Shown piece by piece: positions 34,714 through 45,759 of a DNA stretch of 64,000 bases. The stretch is from NCBI RefSeq assembly GCF_002575655.3, contig NC_053036.3:647240736-647304735 (forward strand). Direction: 5' to 3'. The DNA is from Aegilops tauschii subsp. strangulata. Lineage: Eukaryota > Streptophyta > Magnoliopsida > Poales > Poaceae. The translations under genes were made by a program, and so were the position numbers. Positions within the stretch are counted from its first letter, which is position 1. Every line of letters begins with the position of its first letter. A model generated the notes under the pieces. The model searched no databases. It was not told the origin of the DNA and was given only the letters and a program-made list of their open reading frames with translations.

Positions 34714-35883
34714 CTAGCGGTTCTTTCTTTGCTCATCAATGGAAATAATCATGGCTTTGAGAGACTTATTGATATCATGCTTAGGAGGAATAGATCTCAG
34801 TTTCAAAGAATCAACATCAAGAGAAATTCTATCAACGTTCCTAGCCAATTCATCAACTTTAAGCAATTTTTCTTCAAGCAAGGCATTGAAATTCTTTTGC
34901 AAATTCATAAATTCCTTAACACTAGTCTCAAATTCAGAGGGCATCTTATTAAAGTTTCCATAAGAATTGTTGTAGGAATTACTATAATTATTAGAGGAGT
35001 TGCTAGGATAAGGCCTAGGATTAAAGTTTCCTCTATACGCGTTGTTACCAAAATTATTCCTACCAACAAAATTCACATCCATAGATTCATTATTATTCTC
35101 AATCAAAGTAGACAAAGGCATATCATTAGGATCAGAAGAAACACTCTTAGTAGCAAATAATTTCATAAGTTCATCCATCTTTCCACTCAAAATATTAATT
35201 TCTTCTATCGCATGCACTTTTTTATTAGTAGATCTTTCAGTGTGCCATTGAGAATAATTAACCATAATATTATCTAGGAGTTTAGTAGCTTCTCCTAAAG
35301 TGATTTCCATAAAAGTGCCTCCCGCGGCCGAATCTAAAAGATTTCTAGAAGCAAAATTCAATCCGGCATAAAAGTTTTGTATAATCATCCACAAATTCAA
35401 ACCATGTGTAGGGCAATTACGTATCATTAATGTCATCCTCTCCCAAGCTTGTGCAACATGTTCATGATCAAGTTGCTTAAAATTCATAATATCGTTTCTA
35501 AGAGAGATAATCTTAGTGGGAGGAAAATACTTAGAGATAAAAGCATCTTTGCAATTATTCCAAGAATCAATACTATTTTTAGGCAAAGACGAAAACCAAG
35601 CTTTAGCACGATCTCTAAGCGAAAAAGGAAATAGCTTCAATTTAACAATATCATTGTCAACATCTTTCTTCTTTTGCATATCACACAAATCAACGAAGCT
35701 ATTTAGATGACTAGCGGCATCTTCACTAGGAAGGCCGGTGAATTGATCTTTCATAACAAGATTCAACAAAGCAGCATTGATTTCACAAGATTCAGTATCG
35801 GTAAGAGGAGCAATCGGAGTTCTAAGGAAATCATTATTGTTGGTATTGGTAAAGTCACATAATTTGGTATTATCTTCAGCCAT
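34714..35883 (-). CDS. Gypsy (Athila-type) gag
   Basis: The minus-strand frame starts MAEDNTKLCDFTNTNNNDFL at 35,883 (about 389 codons). The retrotransposon gag domain reads DAASHLNSFVDLCDMQKKKD, KLFPFSLRDRAKAWFSSLPK, then KYFPPTKIISLRNDIMNFKQ and EHVAQAWERMTLMIRNCPTH. The C-terminal part is Asn-rich (NPRPYPSNSSNNYSNSYNNS) with no CCHC knuckle, as in Athila gag. The start is chosen at MAEDNTK, the usual family start, rather than the in-frame Met further upstream at 36,084. Confidence 0.87.
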   Translation of the reverse strand: MAEDNTKLCDFTNTNNNDFLRTPIAPLTDTESCEINAALLNLVMKDQFTGLPSEDAASHLNSFVDLCDMQKKKDVDNDIVKLKLFPFSLRDRAKAWFSSLPKNSIDSWNNCKDAFISKYFPPTKIISLRNDIMNFKQLDHEHVAQAWERMTLMIRNCPTHGLNLWMIIQNFYAGLNFASRNLLDSAAGGTFMEITLGEATKLLDNIMVNYSQWHTERSTNKKVHAIEEINILSGKMDELMKLFATKSVSSDPNDMPLSTLIENNNESMDVNFVGRNNFGNNAYRGNFNPRPYPSNSSNNYSNSYNNSYGNFNKMPSEFETSVKEFMNLQKNFNALLEEKLLKVDELARNVDRISLDVDSLKLRSIPPKHDINKSLKAMIISIDEQRKNR

Positions 35884-36103
35884 CGTGACAAACAAGCAAT
35901 CCAACACACGAGCTAATAAGAGACGGGCAAAAAGAGGCAAACGAAAAAGAGAGGGCGAATAAAACGGCAAGGGTGAAGTGGGGGAGAGGAAAAAGAGAGG
36001 CAAATGGCAAATAATGTAATGCGGGAGATAAGGGTTTGTGATGGGTACTTGGTATGTTGACTTTTGAGTAGACCTCCCCGGCAACGGCGCCAGAAATCCT
36101 TCT

Positions 36104-37675
36104 TGCTACCTCTTGAGCACTGCGTTGGTTTTCCCTTGAAGAGGAAAGGGTGATGCAGCAAAGTAGCGTAAGTATTTCCCTCAGTTTTTGAGAACCAACG
36201 TATCAATCCAGTAAGAGGCTACACGCAAGTCCCTCGCACCTACACAAACAAATAAATCCTCGCAACCAACGCGATAAGGGGTTGTCAATCCCTACACGGT
36301 CACTTACGAGAGTGAGATCTGATAGATATGATAGGATAATATTTTTGGTATTTTTGTGATAAAGATGCAATGTTAAGAAATAAATAAGAACGGCAAAAGA
36401 AATAGCTAAGTGTTGGGAGACTAATATGATGGAAAATAGACCCGGGGGCCATAGGTGTCACTAGTGGCTTCCCTCAAGAGCATAAGTATTTTACGGTGGG
36501 TGAACAAATTACTGTTGAGCAATTGACAGAATTGAGCATAGTTATGAGAATATCTAGGTATGATCATGTATATAGGCATCACGTCCGAGACAAGTAGACC
36601 GACTCCTGCCTGCATCTACTACTATTACTCCACACATCGACCGCTATCCAGCATGCATCTAGAGTATTAAGTTCATAAGAACAGAGTAACGCTTTAAGCA
36701 ATATGGCATGATGTAGAGGGATAAATTCATGCAATATGATAAAAAACCCCATCTTGTTATCCTCGATGGCAACAATACAATACGTGCCTTGCTGCCCCTA
36801 CTGTCACTGGGAAAGGACACCGCAAGATTGAACCCAAAGCTAAGCACTTCTCCCATTGCAAGAAAGATCAATCTAGTAGGCCAAACCAAACTGATAATTC
36901 GAAGAGACTTGCAAAGATAACTAATCATACATAAAAGAATTCAGAAGATTCAAATATTGTTCATAGATAAACTTGATCATAAACCCACAATTCATCGGTC
37001 TCAACAAACACACCGCAAAAGAAGATTACATCGAATAGATCTCCACGAGAGAGGGGGAGAACATTGTATTGAGATCCAAAAAGAGAGAAGAAGCCATCTA
37101 GATAATAACTATGGACCCGAAGGTCTGAGGTAAACTACTCACACTTCATCGGAGAGGCTATGGTGTTGATGTAGAAGCCCTCCGTGATCGATGCTCCTTC
37201 CGGCGGAGCTCCGGAACATGCCCCAAGATGGGATCTCATGGGTACAGAAGGTTGCGGCGGTGGAATTAGGTTTTTGGCTCCGTATCTGATCGTTTGGGGG
37301 TACGTAGGTATATATAGGAGGAAGTAGTACGTCGATGGAGCAACGTGGGGCCCATGAGGGTGGAGGGCGCGCGCAGGGGGGTAGGCGCCCCCCCTACCTC
37401 GTGGCTTTCTTGACGTAGGGTCCAAGTCCTCTGGATCACGTTCGTTCCGAAAATCACGTTCCCGAAGGTTTCATTCCGTTTGGACTCCGTTTGATATTCT
37501 TTTTCTACGAAACTCTGAAATAGGCAAAAAAACAGCAATTCTGGGCTGGGCCTCCGGTTAATAGGTTAGTCCCAAAAATAATATAAAAGTGAATAATAAA
37601 GCCCAATAATGTCCAAAACAGAAGATAATATAGCATGGAGCAATCATAAATTATAGATACATTGGAGACGTATCA
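36104..37675 (-). repeat. 5' LTR of Gypsy element
   Basis: The LTR is about 1,572 bp and pairs with 29,428-31,011. On the plus strand it ends 'gagacgtatca' at 37,675, next to the TSD copy in Copia X gag. Confidence 0.92.
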
Positions 37676-38137
37676 GAGAACTCTGTGAATCACTGTCTTA
37701 TCTGGAAGATTAACTCCCACTTGATTCAAGCGATTGTAGTACCCAGACATTCTGAGCACATGCTCACTAGCTGAGCTATTCTCCTCCATCTTGTAGGCAA
37801 AGTACTTGTTGGAGGTCTCATACCTGTCGACACGGGCATGAGTCTGAAATACCAATTTCAGCTCTTGGAACATCTCATATGCTCCATGGCGTTCAAAACG
37901 TCTTTGCAGCCCTGATTCTAAGCCGTAAATCATGGCGCACTAAACCATCAAGTAGTCATCATACCGAGCTTGCCAAATGTTCATAACGTCTGCATCTGCT
38001 CCTGCAATAGGTCTGTCACCTAGCCGTGCATCAAGGACATAATTCTTCTGTGCAGCAATGAGGATAATCCTCAGATCACGGACCCACTTCGTATCATTGC
38101 TACTATCATCTTTCAACTTAGTTTTCTCTAGGAACAT
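37676..38137 (-). pseudogene. Copia X gag 5' part, stop codon
   Basis: The Copia X gag reads FLEKTKLKDDSSNDTKWVRD, LRIILIAAQKNYVLDARLGD and then, after a TAG near 37,940, IYGLESGLQRRFERHGAYEM and MEENSSASEHVLRMSGYYNR. It is homologous to the Angela gag N-terminus but has lost its start Met. It ends at the Gypsy insertion. Confidence 0.88.
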
Positions 38138-39409
38138 ATCAAAAACACAGGGGAGCTACAACGCGAGCTATTGATCTACAACATAATTTGCAAATACTAT
38201 CAAGACTAAGTTCATCATAAATTAAGTTCAATTAATCATATTACTTAAGAACTCCCACTTAGATAGACATCCCTCAAGTCATCTAAATGATCATGTGATC
38301 CAAATCAACTAAACCATGTCCGATCATCATGTGAGATGGAGTAGTCTTCAATGGTGAACATCTCTATGTTGATCATATCTACTATATGATTCACGTTCGA
38401 CCTTTCGGTCTCCAGTGTTCCGAGGCCATGTCTGTACATGCTAGGCTCATCAAGTTTAACCCAAGTATTCCGCATGTGCAAAACTGTCTTGCACCCATTG
38501 TATGTGAACGTAGAGCTTATCACACCCGATCAACACGTGGTGTCTCAGCACGAAGAACTTTCGCAACGGTGCATAATCAGGGAGAACACTTATACCTTGA
38601 AATTTAGTTAAGGGATCATCTTATAATGCTACCGCCGTACAAAGAAAAATAAGATGCATAAAAGATAAAGATCACATGCAATCAGAATATGTGACATGAT
38701 ATGGCCATCATCATCTTGTGCCTTTGATCTCCATCTCCAAAGCACCGTCATGATCTCCATCGTCACCGGCTTGACACCTTGATCTCCATCGTAGCATCGT
38801 GGTCATCTCGCCAACTATTGCTTCTACAACTATCGCTAATGCATAGTGATAAAGTAAAGCAATTACATGGCGTTTGCATTTCATACAATAAAGCGACAAC
38901 CATAAGGCTCCTGCCAGTTGCCGATAACTTTTACAAAACATGATCATCTCATACAACAACGTATATCACATCATGTCTTGACCATATCACATCACAACAT
39001 GCCCTGCAAAAACAAGTTAGACGCCCTCTACTTTGTTGTTGCAAGTTTTACGTGCCTGCTACGGTCTTCTAGTAAGAACCGTTCTTACCTACGCATCAAA
39101 ACCACAATGGTGTTTCGTCAAGTTTGCTGTTTTAACCTTCAACAAGGACCGGCCATAGTCAAATTCGATTTAACTAAAGTTGGAGAAACAGACACCCGTC
39201 AGCCGCCTTTATGCAAAACTAGTTGCATGTCTGTCGGTGGAACCGGTCTCATGAACATGGTCATGTAAGGTTGGTCCGGGCCGCTTCATCCAACAATACC
39301 ACCGAATCAAAATAAGATGTTGGTGGTAAGTAGTATGACTATCACCGCCCACAACTCTTTGTGTTCTACTCGTGCAGATCATCTACGCATAGACCTGGCT
39401 CTGATGCCA
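38138..39409 (-). other. Copia X 5' leader with PBS
   Basis: This untranslated leader is collinear with the Angela leader (23,575-24,868). No gene is present. The PBS TGGCATCAGAGCCAGG (minus strand) adjoins the LTR. Confidence 0.8.
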
Positions 39410-39832
39410 CTGTTGGGAAACGTAGCATGCAATTTCAAAAATTTCCTACGCTCACGCAAGATCTATCTAGGAGATGCATAGCAAAAAAGAGGGGGAGAGT
39501 GTGTCCACGTACCCTCATAGACCGAAAGCGGAAGTGTTTGTTAACGCGGTTGATATAGTCGAACTTCTTCTCGTTCCAACCGATTAAGCACCGAACGTAC
39601 GGCACCTCCGAGTTCTGCATACATTCAGCTCGATGACGTCCCTCGAACTCTTGATCCAGCAATGTGTCGAGGGAGAGTTCCGTCAGCACGACGGTGTGGT
39701 GACGGTGATGGTGAAGTGATCCACGCAGGGCTTCGCCTAAGCACTACGTGAATATGACCGGAGGCGTAAACTGTGGAGGGGGGCGCCGCACACGGCTAAC
39801 AATGTTTGATGTGTGTTCTAGCGGCGCCCCCA

Positions 39833-39891
<59 letters not shown>

Positions 39892-41216
39892 GGTTGGAGG
39901 GGAGGAGAGGCAGCCAAGGGGGCGCCCCAAGTAGGAGGAATCCTACTAGGGGTCCTCCCAATTCGGCCTCCCTCCTTTCCTATTCCTATTCGGAGTAGGA
40001 AGGGAAGAGGGGGGAGGGGGAATCCTATTCCCTTTTTCCTTTCCTCCTTCCCCTTTCCTTCTCCAATTTGGCCAACCCATATGGGGGGGGGGGGGCCAGC
40101 CCCTTTGTGGCTGGTGTGTTTCCCCTCTTGGCCCATAAGGCCCAGATCTTTTGCCGGGGTTGCCCGGAACCCCTTCTTCTAGTGACCCCATAAGTAACCG
40201 GTGCATCCCGAAACACTTCCGGTGTCCGAATACCGTCGTCCTATATATCAATCTTTACCTCTCGACCATTTTGAGACTCCTCGTCATGTCCGTGATCTCA
40301 TCCTGGACTCCGAACAACATTCGGTCACCAAATCACATAACTCATATAATACAAAATCGTCATCGAACGTTAAGCGTGCGGACCCTACGGGTTCGAGACC
40401 TATGTAGACATGACCGAGACACTTCTCCAGTCAATAACCAATAGCGGAACCTGGTTGCTCATATTGGCTCCTACATATTCTACGAAAATCTTTATCGGTC
40501 GAACCGTTATGATAACATACGTAATTCCCTTTGTCCATCGGTATGTTACTTGCCCGAGATTCGATCATCGGTATCTTCATACCTAGTTCAATCTCGTTAC
40601 TGGCAAGTCTCTTTACTCATTCCGAACTGCATCATCCCGTAACTAACTCATTAGTCACTTTGCTTGCAAGGCTTCTTATGATGTGCCTTACCGAGAGGGC
40701 CCAGAGATACCTCTCCGATACTCGGAGTGACAAATTCTAATCTCGATCTATGCCAACCCAACAAACACCTTCGGAGATACCTATAGAGCATCTTTATAAT
40801 CACCCAGTTATGTTGTGACGTTTGATAGCACATAAGGCATTCCTCCGGTATCCGGGAGTTGCATAATCTCATAATCAAAGGAGTATGTATATGACATGAA
40901 GAAAGCAATAGCAATAGAACTGAAAGATCAATATGCTATGCTAACGGATGGGTCTTGTCCATCACATCATTCTTCTAATGATGTGATCCCGTTCATCAAA
41001 TGACAACACATGTCTATGGTTAGGAAACTTAACCATCTTTGATTAACGAGCTAGCCTAGTAGAGGCTTACTAGGGACACGGTGTTTTGTCTATGTATCCA
41101 CACATGTATCAAGTTTCCAGTTAATACAATTCTAGCATGAATAATAAACATTTATCATTATATAAGGAAATATAAAATAACAATTTTATTATTGCCTCTA
41201 TGGCATATTTCTTTTA
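39410..41216 (-). repeat. 5' LTR of Copia X
   Basis: The LTR is about 1,807 bp, longer than its partner (1,746 bp). Most of the extra length is a (CA)n(TA)n microsatellite at 39,834-39,890, where the other LTR has only a short 'catatatata'. Visible divergence from the 3' LTR is greater than between the Angela LTRs. Confidence 0.9.
39834..39890. repeat. (CA)n(TA)n microsatellite in Copia X 5' LTR
   Basis: About 20 CA units are followed by about 8 TA units. They are absent from the equivalent place in the 3' LTR (near 11,713). Confidence 0.95.
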
Positions 41217-41640
41217 GGGAGGAGGAGGCCTACCGAGGCCAGGAGATGGCGGCGATGACAACGGCAATGCGGCGATGGCGACGACAGCAGGAGGAGGACG
41301 GCCGCTACGTTAAGAGAGTGAGGACAGGGAGAGTGAGGAATGGGAGACAGGAAGAGGATAAGGATGGCTTAGCAGCAGCGCGGGTCACAGCCCAACGCTA
41401 CTGCTAAGTGGGGACGGGCAGCTGGATCCAGGCCGTCCACAGTAGCAGCGCGGGCCGCGGGCCAGCGCTACTGTTAATGGGTTTAGCAGTACCTCCAGTC
41501 GGTGACACGTGCTGCTACTGTGGCCAGCCCGTGGGGGCACGGCAGGGCCCACATAGTAGTAGCGCTGGTCCGGCAGGCCCGCGCTACTGCTATTGCCCAC
41601 CTGCAGCGCGGGTACCAGGCGAGATGTGTTGGGAGAGAGA
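41217..41640. mobile_element. CACTA relic Y, right part
   Basis: The sequence resumes after Copia X with its TSD GGGAG. 'agcagcgcgggtcacagcccaacgctactgct' and similar subterminal repeats in both orientations (41,370-41,600) mark a CACTA end region. The terminal ...CTAGTAGTG is not present, so the end is truncated or degraded. Confidence 0.65.
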
Positions 41641-41884
41641 TGCATGAGAGAGACGTTGTGGGGTAGAAGGGATAAGAACAGACTATTCGGGAAAGAAAAA
41701 CAAATGGATAGGGGAAGAAAAGAAGAATAACTTTAGGTGTCGCATTACGCATTACGTGGCGAAGTTTGGCTAGGAACCAAACAGCCACGTGGCTTCAGTC
41801 CGCAAAGAAAAGAAAAGAAAAAAAGCCCCTCGGCTTCTCGGTGGTAGCCCAGAAGCAGCAGGACTTGAGAGAGTTGGAAGGGAA
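41641..41884. other. Unassigned spacer
   Basis: This is a short AT/purine-rich stretch. It has a close direct repeat 'gcattacgcattacgtggcg' (41,740-41,760), and I see nothing else in it. Confidence 0.4.
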
Positions 41885-42967
41885 CTCTGATATGACTCCA
41901 CAGCATATGCCTTTTGCCTTCTTAATCTGCATCAGCAGCTTACAGGGACGAAGATGACTTACTTTTGAGTGGTGACCTCTGCAGCAGAAATGCACGCACT
42001 CATCAGGGATGAGTTGCGTTTCATGGGCTTTTGTGATCCTTCACATTTCTTCTTCTTCCTGGCCGGGGCAACTAGTGAAGTTAATTTCCTGCTGCTGTGG
42101 ACGACTTACCTTTCCCTTTTCCTCCTTCCTATGCATGCGCTTTGGTTCGATGGATTGTAGTAGTATGAAACTTGCAATTTACTTGTAGTAGGAGTATTTC
42201 TTTGCTGTGGATTTCAGTGCGTGCAACATTTACAAGAGGATACAACATGGAGCACGAGGTATGCATGCATTCATGCCGCACATTCCATCTCAAAAGGAAC
42301 AAAGCATCACTCCATCGATTACGGTAAGCCCAACAATACTATATGCATTGTACCACTACTTCTGTAATCTCAAGGTTTTGGGTCGAAGAAGAAGAAAAAT
42401 CATGGGGCACTGACATTTTTAATTACCACGGTAACCTACAAATACCGAGCGGTTATCTAACGAATTTTTATGAATGAATTTTCATTTTAATTCAAAAATC
42501 CGGGATATTTTGCTCGGCTAGATGATTTCTCGTGGGGCACCGAGGTCTGCTGTTACCGCTCGATGACCGAATTTCTCAAGCGGTAACCAAAACCCTTGGT
42601 ACACTACACATCGAGTGAAGCATAAACTTTTACACCACACTGCACACGGCTTCCCCCTTACTTTGTTCAAGTTCAAACCATGTACGATGTTCTGGCCGTT
42701 GCTGACTCCCATAACAAGTTGTTAATCCGGGCGCCAGCTGCGTGCACTGCACAGCGTCCTAACACTAAAAGTAGCACTTCTCCGTGAATAATCCTACGTT
42801 GATTAACTCTGACCATGACATGTATAGCTGGAATATCCAGTGACCAGTGAGAGTGCCACGTCCACGTGGATACATATATGGAGAGAAAGAAAGGATCCAT
42901 CACCATCTATGCTGCATGATCTCCATGTGCTGGTGGTCCGGGACTGCTTGATCGTGGTCATGGACGG
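41885..42967. repeat. Paralogous block P2 (copy 2 of 3)
   Basis: The block is collinear with P1 5,850-6,800 and with P3. It contains 'cagcatatgccttttgcc', 'ggatttcagtgcgtgc', 'catctcaaaaggaacaaagc' and 'gaccagtgagagtgccacgtccacgtgg'. It ends near 42,967, where similarity stops. It has one insertion of its own (42,364-42,597). Confidence 0.82.
42364..42597. mobile_element. MITE-like insertion specific to P2
   Basis: P1 (6,360-6,370) and P3 (48,343-48,355) run 'ccactactattggtacacta' without interruption. P2 has about 230 extra bases here, with inverted ends near 'caaggttttggg' and 'ccaaaacccttg'. The TSD cannot be fixed and the family is not recognised. Confidence 0.55.
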
Positions 42968-43820
42968 TGAGCCAATTAACCTAACTTAATGAGCTAACCT
43001 CCTAATTACTCTTTCTTACATGAGTGGATTAGCGGTGTCATGGCACATTGTCATACTACATAATCATGCTTAATCCTAATAAGAAGACTGATCTCGTCTG
43101 TAGCATGGCATTGCGTCATATTCATGTTTAGGGATCGAATTAAAGCAGGTTTGGGTCCTGGAATTCATCTCCTTGGGTCATAATCATGTTTTGGAAACAA
43201 AGTTAAGCAAGCGTGGGGCTTGAAAGTTCTTTACTGAATAAATACGTACGTTTGGGGTCCTGGAATTCATCTCCTTGGGTCCTCCCTCGAGGCTTGCAGT
43301 TAAAGAATGGAACAGCCCACGAGCTGCTAGCGTTGCTGTGTTAAATTACCGACCATGGCTCTGAACCGGATGCGCATGTGCAAATCTGCAGGAGATACTA
43401 TCATCCAAGAGAACATATTCCTCATGATTATGTACGTGGTGCAAACTCCTCCATGGGTGACGACTCCAGATTTCAGTTTTGTTGCTACCGTCCGTATGTA
43501 TTTTTGTTGCAATGCGAGGACAGCGACGACACAGGTACGTTGCTCCGTTGGACGGGCATGCATCTCGGGGTCTTAGTAGGACAAGACATGCTACTGTCTC
43601 TGATGTACCACTATCTGAACTGAGTGAATGGCCGATATTTTACCTGGAAAAAAAAGGACACTGGTTGATTGGGTGACTGGTAGAGAGATTGTGCATGCAG
43701 TGGCAGCGGTGGTGGTGCACTAGTGAGGGTCAGGACAGGGTAGTGGCCATGGCAGTTTGTTGCAGCCGACCTGCATCATGCATGCTTGTCCATGGATGAT
43801 CTGCAAAGGATAAAGGAGAC
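42968..43820. other. Intergenic, unclassified
   Basis: No gene can be supported. 'tcctggaattcatctccttgggtc' occurs twice (43,157 and 43,259). Several short frames on both strands lack codon structure or homology I can recognise. Confidence 0.4.
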
Positions 43821-43823
43821 AAT

Positions 43824-44076
43824 GGCCCTGTTTGTTTCAGCTTCGCTTGGATTTTAATCACATGTGGATTCGCTTCACTGACGAATCTGATTCTGAGAAT
43901 CAGCTTCACCACCGAAGTACACTTTGAGGTGCTTCAGGAAATTGCACTAAAAAGGTACAAATCCAGATTTGGCTTCACTGTTAAAGCTGATTCCAAATAG
44001 GTGTTTGTTTCAGATTCCAGATTCGGCTTCACTGGCAAAGCTGAATCTGCTCCCAGAATCCGAAACAAACAGGGCC
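43824..44076. mobile_element. MITE, GGCCCTGTTTGTTTC termini
   Basis: This 253-bp element has perfect 15-bp terminal inverted repeats GGCCCTGTTTGTTTC and is flanked by AAT on both sides (43,821-43,823 and 44,077-44,079). The 3-bp TSD and TIR style suggest a Tourist/Harbinger-type MITE. It is non-coding. Confidence 0.82.
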
Positions 44077-44296
44077 AATGGCAGAGAGCGATTGATACCG
44101 CCTGCCTATCAGCCTATGTCCATGGCTGTGGGTTATGGGCAATTCACGTACGGTACGAGGCAGGTCAGCGTGTGCACCGTTCAGAGGAGCAGGGAGGGAA
44201 GGAGGTGTTTCTTCTTGGAATTACCTGCTAGGCCCGTCCATCAATAGTTCTCTGCTTCATCCTCGTTCGATGTGATGTGCACATATCCTAAACGTA

Positions 44297-44553
44297 CTCC
44301 CTCCTGTCTTTTTAGTCCGCGTATAAGTTTTGTATGAAGTCAAAATATCTTTATTGTGGCCAAACTTATAAAAAAAAATTAACATTCATAATGTCAAACC
44401 AATATTGTTAGATTCATTATGAAATGTAGTTTCATAATACTCGAAGACTATGGTATCGTAGATGTTGGTATTCTTTAATATAAATTTGGTCAAACTTTAC
44501 AAAGTTTGACTTAACACAAATCTAATACGCGAAGTAAAAAGGGCCAGAGGGAG
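44297..44553. mobile_element. Stowaway (Tc1/mariner) MITE
   Basis: This 257-bp element has CTCCCTC...-type TIRs (left CTCCCTCCTGTCTTTTTAGT, right inverted CTCCCTCTGGCCCTTTTTAC) and TA dinucleotides on both sides (44,295-44,296 and 44,554-44,555). Confidence 0.93.
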
Positions 44554-44886
44554 TACACATTATTCATCTGCAGACATGGATACCGGAGATGGCCATCTCA
44601 GTGTGTATCTCAAATGTCCGGTCACATTTCAAATGGAATTTAAACAAACCAAACGGTTTTCATTCAAACCAGATAATTTTTGTTTAAACCGATCCACATT
44701 CATAACAATTTTAACATATTTCATTAAGTAAAAGCTGACATGACAAAAAAATTAGCATATCAAAAGTTAATCTAGTCTAGATCTTTGCCGGCATCCGTGT
44801 TTCAAGTCCTTGTAGTTCCGCGTGTCCGACATCTTTGTGTGAGCTCCTAAAAATGAAGCTACGGATCGCCGACGAGGAGGAGTAAG
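44554..44886. other. Spacer between Stowaway and P3
   Basis: AT-rich with 'aaaccaaacggttttcattcaaacc' and similar short repeats. No gene is seen. Confidence 0.4.
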
Positions 44887-44995
44887 ACACATGCCCTATT
44901 GTTCCTCGTCGGAGTCCATGGCTGGACGTGCGGTCCATGATAGATTTGGACGGGTCGGCCTCGTGGTCGTTGCGACCCGACGTGAACAGCACAAC

Positions 44996-45078
<83 letters not shown>

Positions 45079-45480
45079 GGAACCTGAATCTCCAGCCACG
45101 GCATATGGCTTCTGCGTTCTTAATCTGCAGGGACGAGACGCGAAGATGCCTTACTTTTGAGTGGAGACCTCTGAAGCAAAATGCACGCACTCATCAGTGC
45201 TGATTTGTGTTTCATGGGCTTTCTTTACCTTTGTGCCGGGGCAACTAGTGAAGTTTCCTGCTACCGTGCACGCCTTTACCTTTCCCTCTCCCTCCTATGC
45301 ATGCAGGCCCTTTGCCCTTTGGCTAGGTGGATTGGATTCCTCGCTTTCTTTGCCCTTTACCTTTCCTGCTACAAAAGCTAAACAAACTACAATTTAATAA
45401 GGAGTACATATGCATGGCATTTGCAGTTAATTAACTATTTACCTTGCATCTGTTGTGGATTTCAGTGCGTGCGATTCACT
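44887..45480. repeat. Paralogous block P3, part a
   Basis: The block is collinear with P1 from 5,713 ('gacacatgccctattgttcc...') to 'ggatttcagtgcgtgcgattca' at 45,478. It differs from P1 mainly by a large (GA)n expansion. Confidence 0.88.
44998..45075. repeat. (GA)n microsatellite
   Basis: About 38 uninterrupted GA units. P1 has only 'agagagagag' at 5,828-5,838. Long Leu/Ser and Arg/Glu frames across it are artefacts. Confidence 0.97.
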
Positions 45481-45495
45481 ACTCAGGCTACTACA

Positions 45496-45670
45496 AGTCC
45501 TACGCGTATACCTAGGTTGCCAATTTTATCACCCTAATATAAACTGTAGAACACAAAAATTATACCTTTTGAAAGTAGAAACTCCGAAGTTTATGTTGGT
45601 ATATTTTTTGTAATATATGACTTGTATTAGATTGGTCAAATTGACGACCTAGGGGTACGCGCACGCCCTG
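45496..45670. mobile_element. Possible small MITE
   Basis: Ends 'agtcctacgcgtatacctaggttg' and, inverted, 'agggcgtgcgcgtacccctagg' are similar inverted repeats around a 175-bp AT-rich core. It lies in the P3 insertion relative to P1. No convincing TSD is visible. Confidence 0.45.
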
Positions 45671-45759
45671 TAAACTGAGAGAGAGGTAGTACTTTCAATG
45701 CATTGGTTACATGAGGTGCTAAGGGCATTAAAAACCTTAGCAACTAGTCTCTCCAATGC

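Larger units (their letters stand above)
29428..37675 (-). mobile_element. Athila-lineage Gypsy element (Sabrina/WHAM-like), gag-protease only
   Basis: This minus-strand LTR element has LTRs 29,428-31,011 (3') and 36,104-37,675 (5'). The LTRs begin TGATACGTCTCC on the minus strand. The TSD is GACAA (29,423-29,427) and GAGAA (37,676-37,680), with one mismatch. The PBS beside the 5' LTR reads TGGCGCCGTTGCCGGGG (minus strand, 36,076-36,092), matching the tRNA-Asp type used by Athila elements. Gag and protease are present. No RT, RNase H or integrase is present in the 2.8 kb between protease and 3' LTR, so the element is non-autonomous. Family naming is by resemblance. Confidence 0.88.
11295..41216 (-). 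mobile_element. Copia LTR retrotransposon X (BARE-1/WIS/Angela clade), host of nested elements
   Basis: This is a minus-strand Copia element bounded by LTRs 11,295-13,040 (3') and 39,410-41,216 (5') and flanked by the 5-bp TSD GGGAG (11,290-11,294 and 41,217-41,221). The primer-binding site next to the 5' LTR (39,393-39,409) reads TGGCATCAGAGCCAGG on the minus strand, close to the initiator-Met tRNA type. Its own interior is only about 5 kb (13,041-16,300, 29,294-29,427 and 37,681-39,409). The rest is CACTA Z and an Athila-type Gypsy element inserted in gag. Coding parts are heavily mutated. Confidence 0.9.

Noticed and set aside
43969..44247. 92-codon plus-strand frame
   Set aside because: Its first third lies inside a MITE, and no motif is recognised in the rest.
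44777..45203. Frames rich in Ser-Leu or Arg-Glu repeats on both strands
   Set aside because: They are translations of the (GA)n microsatellite, with no coding signal on either side.
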